Source: Candidatus Binatia bacterium
GTDB taxonomy: Bacteria; Desulfobacterota; Binatia; UBA9968; JAJDTQ01
Direction: 5' to 3'
Assembly (NCBI GenBank): GCA_951813575.1
Contig: OX638375.1
Coordinates: 1,217,001 to 1,281,000, forward strand
Length of the DNA: 64,000 nt
How positions within the stretch are numbered: the stretch's first letter is position 1; every line of letters begins with the position of its first letter. Below are positions 17,774-25,280 of the stretch, piece by piece. The translations under genes and the position numbers were made by a program. The notes below the pieces were generated by a model. It saw only the letters and a program-made list of their open reading frames with translations. It was not told the origin of the DNA and ran no database searches.

Positions 17774-19087
17774 CTACCCCAGCATCTGGCTCGGCAGCCA
17801 CAGGGAGATCTGCGGGAAGCTCACCAGGATGATGAGGGTCACCACGTCCATCAGGAAGAACGGCAGGATGCCCTTGAAGATCTCCTCCAGGCGCACCATG
17901 CCGTGCGCCGCGGCATTCACGGTGTAGACATTCATTCCCACCGGCGGCGTGATGAGGCCGATCTCCGAGGTCTTGATCACCAGCACGCCGAACCAGATGC
18001 CGCTGAAACCCATCTCGATGATGATGGGGAAGACGATGGGCAAGGTGATGGCCATCATCGCGGCGGGATCCATGAACATTCCCAGGAAGACGTAGAGCAG
18101 CAGGAATCCGGCCAGGACCACGTAACGCGACAGGCCGGAGCTCACCAGGTAGTCCGCCAACTGCGGGCCGACGTTGGTGACGGCCAGGAACCGGCTGAAG
18201 ATGTAGGCGCCGATGATGATGGTGAACAGCATCGTGGTGGAAGTGGCGGTGTCGAGAACCGTGTTCCGCAACCTCTCGCGGGTGAAGCTGCCCTTGAAAA
18301 TCATGATCATGAAGGCGCCGAAGGCGCCGAAGGCCCCCGCCTCGGTGGGCGTGGCGATGCCCAGGTAGATGGCGCCCATGACGATGGCGGAGAGTGTGAC
18401 GATGCCCCACACCCGATACAGGGAAAGGAGCTTCTCCCTCAACGGCGGCCGTTCCTCGATGAGGGGCGCTATCTCGGGCTGGAGCTTGACCCAAAAGGAG
18501 ATCATGCCCATGTAGATCAGGGCGGACAGAACCCCCGGAATGAAACCCGCGATCAGCAGTTGGCCGATGGACTGCTCGGTGATGATGCCGTAGATGATCA
18601 TGAGGCCGCTGGGAGGGATCAGCGCTCCCAGGGTCCCCGAGGCCGCGATGGCGCCGGTGGCGATCCGCTTGTCGTAGCCGTACTTGAGCATCTCCGGCAA
18701 GGCCACCTGGGTGAACGTGGCGGCGGTGGCCACGCTGGAGCCGCAGGCCGCCGCAAAGGCGGCGCAACTCGCCGTGGTGGCCATGGCGAGGCCGCCCCGG
18801 ACTCGCCCCATCCATTTTTGCACGACCGAATAGATATCCGCACTCAGACCGCCGTAGTTGGCGAACTGCCCCATCAGGATGAAGACGGGTATCGCGAAGA
18901 ACGTGAAGTTGGCGACGACCTTGTACGGGGTCGTCCGCAACAGGCCGATCCCGGCGGACCAACTATCCGTGATCATGACGAAGCCCAGCACCCCGACCAG
19001 CCCCAGGGACACGGCCACGTGAAGCCCGCACAGAAGCAGGATGATCAGAACAAATATGCTGATGATCGCGAGAAAGGTTGGGTCCAT
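17774..19087 (-). CDS. dctM: TRAP transporter large permease (DctM)
   Basis: A 437-residue membrane protein of the DctM family, the 12-helix ion-coupled subunit of TRAP importers. Visible family blocks are GLHVAVSLGLVGVLGF near the N-terminus, the ATTASCAAFAAACGSSVATAATF region, LGALIPPSGLMIIYGIITEQSIGQL, and IKTSEIGLITPPVGMNVY near the C-terminus. ATG start at 19087, 7 bases after the DctQ stop. Last gene of the P-Q-M unit; it ends toward the repeat region at 17587-17652. Confidence 0.95.
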   Translation of the reverse strand: MDPTFLAIISIFVLIILLLCGLHVAVSLGLVGVLGFVMITDSWSAGIGLLRTTPYKVVANFTFFAIPVFILMGQFANYGGLSADIYSVVQKWMGRVRGGLAMATTASCAAFAAACGSSVATAATFTQVALPEMLKYGYDKRIATGAIAASGTLGALIPPSGLMIIYGIITEQSIGQLLIAGFIPGVLSALIYMGMISFWVKLQPEIAPLIEERPPLREKLLSLYRVWGIVTLSAIVMGAIYLGIATPTEAGAFGAFGAFMIMIFKGSFTRERLRNTVLDTATSTTMLFTIIIGAYIFSRFLAVTNVGPQLADYLVSSGLSRYVVLAGFLLLYVFLGMFMDPAAMMAITLPIVFPIIIEMGFSGIWFGVLVIKTSEIGLITPPVGMNVYTVNAAAHGMVRLEEIFKGILPFFLMDVVTLIILVSFPQISLWLPSQMLG

Positions 19088-19094
19088 GTAAAGC

Positions 19095-19643
19095 CTAACC
19101 CGGGGTTATGAGACTGCGAAACCGTTTCAAGGCGTCTCTCAACAGTTGAAAGGCGATCAAGGCGGCGCCGAAGGGGATTGCGAGCTTCGGCGGGTAGACC
19201 GGAATCTGCACCAATCCGTCGGATGCCTCGCGGTATTCGAAGGATGAAACCCCGGCAAACCACGACTGCCAGCCCATCAGCAAGAAAAACACCGCCGCGA
19301 TCACGAGGACCACCACTGCAAGTCCGTCCCCAACCCTCCGGGGCAGCCGCTGCGTCACCAACTCCACGCAGATGTGCCGCTTGGTGAGCTGAACGTACGC
19401 CAGGCTGAAGAAGACCACGAACACGATGAGGAACTCGGTGAACTCCAGCGTCCCTGGGATGGGGCTCGAGAACACGTAGCGTCCGGTGACATCCACCGTG
19501 ATCAGCAGCATCATGAAGAACAGGATGTAGCCGCTTATTGCATTCAGGAAAGTGAGGAACCGTGTGGCCGCGGTCCGGTCGTCCTTCGGTGGGGCAAACC
19601 CCGGGTCTACGGTAGCTTCAACAAGAATTTTCGATTCTTCCAC
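19095..19643 (-). CDS. dctQ: TRAP transporter small permease (DctQ)
   Basis: A 182-residue protein with four predicted helices, the DctQ subunit that supports DctM. After a ~30-residue cytoplasmic N-terminus the first helix (ISGYILFFMMLLITVDVTGRYVF) contains the family DVTGRYVF block. EFTEFLIVFVVFFSLAYVQLTKRHICVELVTQRLP is equally typical. The start is GTG at 19643, with a modest agg ribosome site. It lies between DctP (19752) and DctM (19087) and all are on the minus strand. Confidence 0.92.
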   Translation of the reverse strand: MEESKILVEATVDPGFAPPKDDRTAATRFLTFLNAISGYILFFMMLLITVDVTGRYVFSSPIPGTLEFTEFLIVFVVFFSLAYVQLTKRHICVELVTQRLPRRVGDGLAVVVLVIAAVFFLLMGWQSWFAGVSSFEYREASDGLVQIPVYPPKLAIPFGAALIAFQLLRDALKRFRSLITPG

Positions 19644-19751
19644 GATTGGCTAACCCTGTGGCTGGTAAATGGGCCAGACGGGGACGGCCTGCCGGCCGCC
19701 CCCCAACCCGCGTGCTAGTTGGAAGGGCTGATCCCCGCCGCTCAACCGGAC

Positions 19752-20783
19752 CTATTCGCCACGAAAAACGGCGAGGGTCTTCTTGCCGGGCAGGCCCAGC
19801 TTCTCCATGCTGGCCACCCAGTCACCGGCGATCTTCTTGACGCCCGGGCTGTTCTTCCACTTCTCCCTGTCCGACGCGGAGAAGTCGACGATCTTGACGC
19901 CCTTGCCCGCCAGGTACTTCTGGAACTTGAGGTCGTCGTCCTTCATCGCCTGGGCTTCCCACTTGCCGACCCGCTCACCCTCTTCCAGGAGGATTTTCTG
20001 GTGCTCCTTTGACAGGGAATCCCACTTCCTCTTGTTGATGGTGAAGGTGTTGACGCCCGCGATGCAGCCCATCTCGATCTTGCTCATGTACTTGGCCACC
20101 TCGTAGGTCTTGAACCGCTGGGCGGCCTCGAAGGAGAGGATACGCGCGTCGATGGTCTTGCGCTGCAGCGCCTCGTACATCTCGCCGCCGGTGGTGCTCA
20201 CCGGAATCCCACCCCCCGCCTTGATGGCCTTGGGCGCGATGCGGCCGAAGGTGCCGACCTTCTTGCCCTTGAGCTCCGCCAGGTTCGTGATGGGGTAGTG
20301 GGCCACGAGCTGGTAGCTCGCCGTGGCGGTCATGCCCACCACCTTGTGACCGAACTTGGTCAGCTCCGCGGTGGCCTCCGGGATCTGCTCGAGCACGCGC
20401 AAGCCGCCGTCGCGCGACTGCACGGGATCACTCACGGCGAAAGGCAGCCCTCCCACCTGCAGCAGCCGGATCTTGTCGGAGAAATAGCCGACGGCCAGGT
20501 CGGCCATGTCGGAGGTGCCCAGTTGCACCGCCTCCAGGGCCTCCTTGGCGTGCACCAGCGAGTTGGCCCAGAAGATCTGGACTTCGATCTCGCCATTGGT
20601 CCTCTTGGCCACGCCCTCCTTGAAATGCACCAGATAGTCGGCGCGCGGCGTTCCCGGGCGCGCGGACTGTGTCGCTACCTTGAGGATGATCTTGGATTGG
20701 GCGTCTTCCGGCGTCGCCCACCCGGCAACGCACAGCACACCTGCCATCAGGAAGACCGCCAACGATTTCGATACTGCCTTCAT
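19752..20783 (-). CDS. dctP: TRAP transporter substrate-binding protein DctP, paralogue 1
   Basis: A 343-residue periplasmic solute receptor with a signal peptide (MKAVSKSLAVFLMAGVLCVAGWA). The mature protein has IEVQIFWANSLVHAKEALEAVQLGTSDMA, the conserved ligand region ELKGKKVGTFGRIAPKAIKAGGGIPVST and GEMYEALQRKTIDA. TRAP receptors usually bind organic acids through a conserved arginine; R in FGRIAPK is the candidate. It directly precedes DctQ and DctM. It is very similar to the two receptors at 22130 and 23191, closest by eye to the latter. Confidence 0.95.
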   Translation of the reverse strand: MKAVSKSLAVFLMAGVLCVAGWATPEDAQSKIILKVATQSARPGTPRADYLVHFKEGVAKRTNGEIEVQIFWANSLVHAKEALEAVQLGTSDMADLAVGYFSDKIRLLQVGGLPFAVSDPVQSRDGGLRVLEQIPEATAELTKFGHKVVGMTATASYQLVAHYPITNLAELKGKKVGTFGRIAPKAIKAGGGIPVSTTGGEMYEALQRKTIDARILSFEAAQRFKTYEVAKYMSKIEMGCIAGVNTFTINKRKWDSLSKEHQKILLEEGERVGKWEAQAMKDDDLKFQKYLAGKGVKIVDFSASDREKWKNSPGVKKIAGDWVASMEKLGLPGKKTLAVFRGE

Positions 20784-20864
20784 GCTTTCCCCTTTCTGAA
20801 GTTACTTCCCTTTACCGTGACGCTGACGCGTCATGGCCCAGCGCCTTCCGTCCACTACCAGGTT

Positions 20865-21932
20865 TCACAGATTGAAAAACCGCTTCGCATTGTCGCCCAG
20901 CACCGCCTGCTTGTCCTCCCGGGACATGTCGTGGCGTTCCACCACTTCTTCGATCTCGTGTTTCGCCGCCGGCAGATCCACCTCGTGCGGATAGTCCGAT
21001 GCGTAGGCGAAGGCCTCGATGCCGACCCTGCTGGCCACGTACGCCAGGGTCTCCTCGCTGCCCTCGCATCCCAGCAGGATGCGGCCGCCCTTGAGATATT
21101 CCACCGGCCGCATCCTGGGCTGGTCGGCGGCGTCGAAGTAGTTCTCGTCCCGCACCATGCGGTCGACGAGAAAATCGAGCCAGCCACAGCCCCCCTCCAT
21201 GAACGCGGCCCGGAGCTTGGGGTGTGCGTCGAACACGCCGTGGTAGATGAACGACACCAGCGCGATCATCAACGGAATCGAATGATGCAGGACGTGAGAG
21301 CCCGTGAAGTTCGTGAACGTATCCATTCCGACGCCCAGGTTGGAGCCGCCATGAATGGCTATCGGCACCCCCAGGCGCTCGGCTTCCGCGTAGACCGGCC
21401 AGTAGCTCTGGTGGCCCAGGTGCAGCGGCAGTCCGGTGGACGGCAGCATCCCGCCGACGAAGCCGAGCTTGTCCACCGCCCGCCGGAGCTCCTTCACCGC
21501 CTCCGGCACGTCCTGCATGGGCAGGAGCGCCACCGGCCGCAGCCGGTCGCTCACCTTGGCGAACTTCTCGTGGATGTAGTCGTTGTAGGCTTGGCAGACC
21601 TCGACCGCATACCGCGGTATCTGGATGAGGCCCACCGAGAGCCCTTCGGTGGTGAACAGGACGGTCTTGTCGATGCCGGCCTGCTCGAGAAAGGCGACCC
21701 AGTCCTCGCCGCTCCCCGGCATGTACTCGCTGGCAGTGACCCGCTCGTTGCCGGTGGTCCCGGCGTGGAGGGCGAAATGCATCCCGTCGATGGAAGGAAA
21801 CACCCCCTGGCGATCCCGGGCCGGGTTGGTGGCCTGCATCTTGATGCGGTCACTCATGAAGTCGGCCATGTCGGGGACCCACTCCACCACATGGCCGTCA
21901 CAATCCACTATGGAGTAATCGTCATACGACAC
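20865..21932 (-). CDS. Amidohydrolase family protein within the TRAP cluster
   Basis: A 355-residue Amidohydro_2-type TIM-barrel enzyme. The GTG at 21932 is chosen because a strong gggaggaa ribosome site lies 5 bases upstream; an in-frame ATG at 21965 has none. Metal-site blocks are IVDCDGHVVEW at the start, PIAIHGGSNLGVGMD (His), HHSIPLMIALVSFIYHGVFD, LRAAFMEGGCGWLDF and YASDYPHEVDLP (Asp). It resembles the gene at 43123, sharing MLPS.GL..HLG...YWPVYAEA.RLG. It lies between DctP paralogues on the same strand, which argues that its substrate is what the TRAP system imports. Confidence 0.9.
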   Translation of the reverse strand: MSYDDYSIVDCDGHVVEWVPDMADFMSDRIKMQATNPARDRQGVFPSIDGMHFALHAGTTGNERVTASEYMPGSGEDWVAFLEQAGIDKTVLFTTEGLSVGLIQIPRYAVEVCQAYNDYIHEKFAKVSDRLRPVALLPMQDVPEAVKELRRAVDKLGFVGGMLPSTGLPLHLGHQSYWPVYAEAERLGVPIAIHGGSNLGVGMDTFTNFTGSHVLHHSIPLMIALVSFIYHGVFDAHPKLRAAFMEGGCGWLDFLVDRMVRDENYFDAADQPRMRPVEYLKGGRILLGCEGSEETLAYVASRVGIEAFAYASDYPHEVDLPAAKHEIEEVVERHDMSREDKQAVLGDNAKRFFNL

Positions 21933-22099
21933 GGCTTCCTCCCGAACGGCTCGCGCAACCCGCACCCAGCGCTGCAGTCCGCCATCAAGACCACACGCTT
22001 CCGGGTCTCACGGCGTGACAAAGGACACTAGTCGAAGCCCTGAACCCATGTCAAGGGGCTATCCGGGATGCCCAAGAGAATACTGTGTATACACGGGAA

Positions 22100-22122
22100 G
22101 GGGGCCCGGAACCCGGGCCCCC
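22100..22122 (-). terminator. Hairpin downstream of DctP paralogue 2
   Basis: A 10-base-pair stem GGGGGCCCGG / CCGGGCCCCC with a 3-base loop, 8 bases beyond the stop codon of the minus-strand DctP gene at 22130. No clean T-tract; a 10-base palindrome gtgtatacac (22085-22094) follows. May end or attenuate transcription before the amidohydrolase. Confidence 0.55.
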
Positions 22123-22129
22123 GACCGGA

Positions 22130-23161
22130 CTACTCGCTCAGGAAAACGTCGAGGGCCTTCTTGCCGGGCAGACCCGCCGCTTCCACGCTCGCCACCCAAT
22201 CCGCGTTGATCTTCTTGACGCCCGCGGTGTTCTTCCACTTCTCCCGGTCGGAGCGTGAGAACTCGATGATCTTGACGCCCTGGCCCTTGAGGAAATTCTG
22301 GAACTTGACGTCGTCGTCCCTCATCGCCTTGGCCTCCCACACCCCCACCCGTTCGCCTTCCTCCAGGATGATCTTCTGATGCTCCTTCGACAGGGAGTCC
22401 CACTTCGCCTTGTTCATGGTGAACGGCGTGACACCCGCGATGCATCCCATGGCGATGGTGTTCACGTACTTGGCCACCTCATAGGTCTTAAACCGCTGGA
22501 CGGTCTCGAAAGACATGATGCGTGCGTCTATGGTCTTGCGTTGGAGGGCTTCGTACACCTCACCGCCGGTCGTGCTGACGGAGACCGCTCCCGCCGCCTG
22601 GATGGCCTTGGGCGCGATGCGGCCGAAGGTGCCGACCTTCTTGCCCTTGAGCGCCGCCAGGTCCGGGATAGGCCCGCGAGAATTGAGGTGATACTCCGCC
22701 GTCGCGGTCATGCCCACGAACACATGACCGAACTTGGTGATCTCCCCCAGCGCCTCCGGGACCTCCCTGAGCAGGCGCATGCCGCCTTCCCGTGCCTTCA
22801 CCGGATCACTGACGGAAAAGGGCAGACCCGCCACCTGAAGCAGCTTGATCTTGTCGGAGAAATACCCGACCGCCAGATCGGCCATGTCCGCCGTGCCCAA
22901 CTGCACCGCTTCCAGAGCCTCCTTGGCGTGCACGAGAGAGTTGGCCCAGTAGATCTGGACCTCGATCTCGCCATTGGTCCGCTTCGCCACCCCGTTCTTG
23001 AAGTGCACCAGATAGTCGGCGCGCGGTGTTCCGGGGCGGGTCGACTGGGTCGTCACCTTCAGGATGATCTTCGCCTGCGCGTCGTCCGGGACCGCCACGC
23101 CGGCCGCGCACAGCAGGCCCGCCGTCAGGAACACCGCCAATGTTCTCGATAATGCGTTCAT
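22130..23161 (-). CDS. dctP: TRAP transporter substrate-binding protein DctP, paralogue 2
   Basis: A 343-residue solute receptor with signal peptide MNALSRTLAVFLTAGLLCAAGVA. It is the same length as its two neighbours and nearly collinear with them (SLVHAKEALEAVQLGTADMADLAVGYFSDKIKLL). It departs where ligand specificity would lie: EYHLNSRGPIPDLAALK replaces SYQLVAH.PI.NLAELK, IQAAGAVSVSTTGGEVYEAL replaces IKAGGGIPVSTTGGEMYEAL, and MNKAKWD replaces INKRKWD. It probably feeds the same DctQM with a different ligand. Followed by a strong hairpin. Confidence 0.95.
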   Translation of the reverse strand: MNALSRTLAVFLTAGLLCAAGVAVPDDAQAKIILKVTTQSTRPGTPRADYLVHFKNGVAKRTNGEIEVQIYWANSLVHAKEALEAVQLGTADMADLAVGYFSDKIKLLQVAGLPFSVSDPVKAREGGMRLLREVPEALGEITKFGHVFVGMTATAEYHLNSRGPIPDLAALKGKKVGTFGRIAPKAIQAAGAVSVSTTGGEVYEALQRKTIDARIMSFETVQRFKTYEVAKYVNTIAMGCIAGVTPFTMNKAKWDSLSKEHQKIILEEGERVGVWEAKAMRDDDVKFQNFLKGQGVKIIEFSRSDREKWKNTAGVKKINADWVASVEAAGLPGKKALDVFLSE

Positions 23162-23190
23162 GCTATCCCCCTTCTGATCCCCTTACCCGA

Positions 23191-24222
23191 CTATTCGCCC
23201 AGAAAGACCGCGAGCGTCTTCTTGCCGGGCAGGCCCTGCTTTTCCATGGTCGCGGCCCAGTCCCCGGCGATCTTCTGGACGCCCGCGCTGTTCTTCCACT
23301 TCTCCCTGTCCTCGGGCGAGAAATCGACGATGATGACGCCCTTGCCCTTCAGGTACTTCTGGAACTTGAGGTCGTCGTCCTTCATCGCCTGGGCTTCCCA
23401 CCTTCCCGCCTTGTCACCCTCTTCCAGAATGATCTTCTGGTGTTCCTTCGACAGGGAATCCCACTTTCTCTTGTTGATGGTGAACATCGAGACGCCCGCG
23501 ATGCAGCCCATCTCGATCTTGCTCATGTACTTGGCCACCTCGTAGGTCTTGAACCGCTGGGCCGCCTCGAAGGAGAGGATGCGCGCGTCGATGGTCTTGC
23601 GCTGCAGGGCCTCGTACATTTCTCCGCCCGTCGTGCTCACCGGGATGCCTCCCCCCGCCTTGATGGCCTTGGGGGCGATGCGGCCGAAGGTGCCGACCTT
23701 CTTGCCCTTGAGCTCCGCCAGGTTCCGGATGGGATCGTGAGCCACGAGCTGGTAGCTCGCCGTGGCGGTCATGCCCACCACCTTGTGGCCGAACTTGGTG
23801 AGCTCGGCGCTCGCCTCCGGGATCTGCTTAAGCACACGCTCGGTACCCTGCCACGCCTTCACCGGGTCACTGACGGAGAAAGGCAGCCCTGCAACCTGAA
23901 GCAGCCGGATCTTGTCGGAAAAATAGCCGACGGCCAGATCGGCCATGTCCGCCGTGCCCAACTGCACCGCTTCCAGAGCCTCCTTGGCATGCACAAGAGA
24001 GTTGGCCCAGTAGATCTGGACCTCGATCTCGCCCTTGGTCCTTTCCGCCACCGCCTTCTGGAAACGCACCAGATAGTCGGCCCGCGGGGTTCCGGGGCGG
24101 GCGGACTGGGTCGGCACCTTGAGGATGATCTTCGCCTCGACGTCGTTCGGGACCGCCACTTCCGTGGCGCACACGAACGCCGCCATCACAAAGAACGCCA
24201 GTGATCTCGATACTACTTTCAT
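23191..24222 (-). CDS. dctP: TRAP transporter substrate-binding protein DctP, paralogue 3
   Basis: A 343-residue solute receptor with signal peptide MKVVSRSLAFFVMAAFVCATEVA. Most residues match paralogue 1, including IKAGGGIPVSTTGGEMYEALQRKTIDARILSFEAAQRF (seen in overlapping short blocks), so these two are recent duplicates. It is the first gene of the TRAP cluster on the minus strand and is 29 bases upstream of paralogue 2. The start has a gggggagg ribosome site. Confidence 0.95.
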   Translation of the reverse strand: MKVVSRSLAFFVMAAFVCATEVAVPNDVEAKIILKVPTQSARPGTPRADYLVRFQKAVAERTKGEIEVQIYWANSLVHAKEALEAVQLGTADMADLAVGYFSDKIRLLQVAGLPFSVSDPVKAWQGTERVLKQIPEASAELTKFGHKVVGMTATASYQLVAHDPIRNLAELKGKKVGTFGRIAPKAIKAGGGIPVSTTGGEMYEALQRKTIDARILSFEAAQRFKTYEVAKYMSKIEMGCIAGVSMFTINKRKWDSLSKEHQKIILEEGDKAGRWEAQAMKDDDLKFQKYLKGKGVIIVDFSPEDREKWKNSAGVQKIAGDWAATMEKQGLPGKKTLAVFLGE

Positions 24223-24322
24223 GGCCTCCCCCTTGTGTTGTCAGTGGTTTGTACCCGATATGGAACATGTTTTGCCGCCGACACTATTCGATGCCGCAAA
24301 CGGATGTCAAGGGATATCGCAA

Positions 24323-24360
24323 CGAAGCCGGGCACTTTCGACTACAAGTGCCCGGCTTCG
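24323..24360 (-). terminator. Perfect 15-bp hairpin after the SDR operon
   Basis: Arms 24323-24337 and 24346-24360 pair over 15 bases with an 8-base loop, 40 bases downstream of the SDR stop (24401, minus strand) and ~100 bases upstream of DctP paralogue 3. It separates the molybdenum-hydroxylase operon from the TRAP cluster. Confidence 0.7.
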
Positions 24361-24400
24361 TCAGTCCTTGAGGCCGCTCCGCATCGATCGGGTGAGCCGG

Positions 24401-25171
24401 TCAGTTGGCGGGCAGCCGCTCCTTGGGGAAGTTCGATGCCGCGCTGACGCCGCCGTCGCAGATGAGGTTCTCGCCCCACACGAAGCCCGAGTCATCGCTG
24501 GCCAGGAACAGCATGGCCTTGGCCTGATCCTCGGCCGTGCCCAGGCGTCCCGCCAGGTTCTTGAACTCCCGGCCCACGGCGCCCTCGTCCTGGCCCACGG
24601 GCGAGCCCGAGCGGTTGGGGGTCAGGCAGTTGACCCGGATGTTGTACTGGGAGAGCTGCACCGCCATGCCCCGGGAGAGGTTGACCACCCCGCCCTTGGC
24701 CGCCATGTAGGCGATGGCGTCGGTGCGGCCGGAAAGGCCCGACGTCGACGCGACGTTGACGATCACGCCGCCCCGGCCCTGCTTGACCATCTGCTCCGCC
24801 ACGTAGCGGCCGACGAGGAACGGTCCCTTGAGGGTGACGTCGATGACCAGGTTCCACTCTTCCTCGGAGATGCTGAAGATGGTCTCGTGGTCGGTGACCG
24901 CGGCGTTGTTGACCAGGATGTCGATGCCGCCGAAGGCGTCCACCGTGGCCTGGACCATGGCCTTCACGTCGTCCGTGTCGGCCACGTTGCACTTGGCGTA
25001 GATGGCTTCATGGCCGCCGGCCTTGAGGTCGCTGACGACCTTCTCGCCGCGCCCCGGATCCATGTCCACGATGCAGATCTTGGCGCCTTCCGACGCGAAC
25101 AGCTTGGCGGCCGCCTCGCCGATGTTGCGGCCTGATCCGGTGATAATCGCCACACGGTCTTTGAGCTTCAT
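24401..25171 (-). CDS. Short-chain dehydrogenase/reductase (SDR)
   Basis: A 256-residue classical SDR, NAD(P)-dependent. The cofactor motif TGSGRNIG lies at residues 11-18 and an acidic residue after beta-2 (IVDMD) favours NAD. NNAAV is at 88-92. The catalytic set is S142, Y155 and K159 (YMAAK). The C-terminus (NLICDGGVSAAS) follows the family pattern. It lies 109 bases downstream of the molybdenum-hydroxylase large subunit on the same strand, with a hairpin between them. Probably oxidises or reduces a hydroxyl intermediate of the same pathway. Confidence 0.93.
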   Translation of the reverse strand: MKLKDRVAIITGSGRNIGEAAAKLFASEGAKICIVDMDPGRGEKVVSDLKAGGHEAIYAKCNVADTDDVKAMVQATVDAFGGIDILVNNAAVTDHETIFSISEEEWNLVIDVTLKGPFLVGRYVAEQMVKQGRGGVIVNVASTSGLSGRTDAIAYMAAKGGVVNLSRGMAVQLSQYNIRVNCLTPNRSGSPVGQDEGAVGREFKNLAGRLGTAEDQAKAMLFLASDDSGFVWGENLICDGGVSAASNFPKERLPAN

Positions 25172-25259
25172 GTTTTCTTCCTCCTTGCCCCACTACGATT
25201 CAGTCGTTTCAGGGTCGTTTGAGTTTGGCTATCGCTACGTTTTTGCGATCTCCGGTCAC

Positions 25260-25280
25260 GGGCGGGTTTGAAACCCGCCC
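25260..25280 (-). terminator. Perfect inverted repeat abutting the large-subunit stop codon
   Basis: GGGCGGGTTT and AAACCCGCCC arms separated by one base, adjoining the TAG stop of the gene at 25281. A related, degenerate copy occurs at 45500-45519, again next to a TAG stop, so it may be a mobile repeat serving as terminator. Confidence 0.5.
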
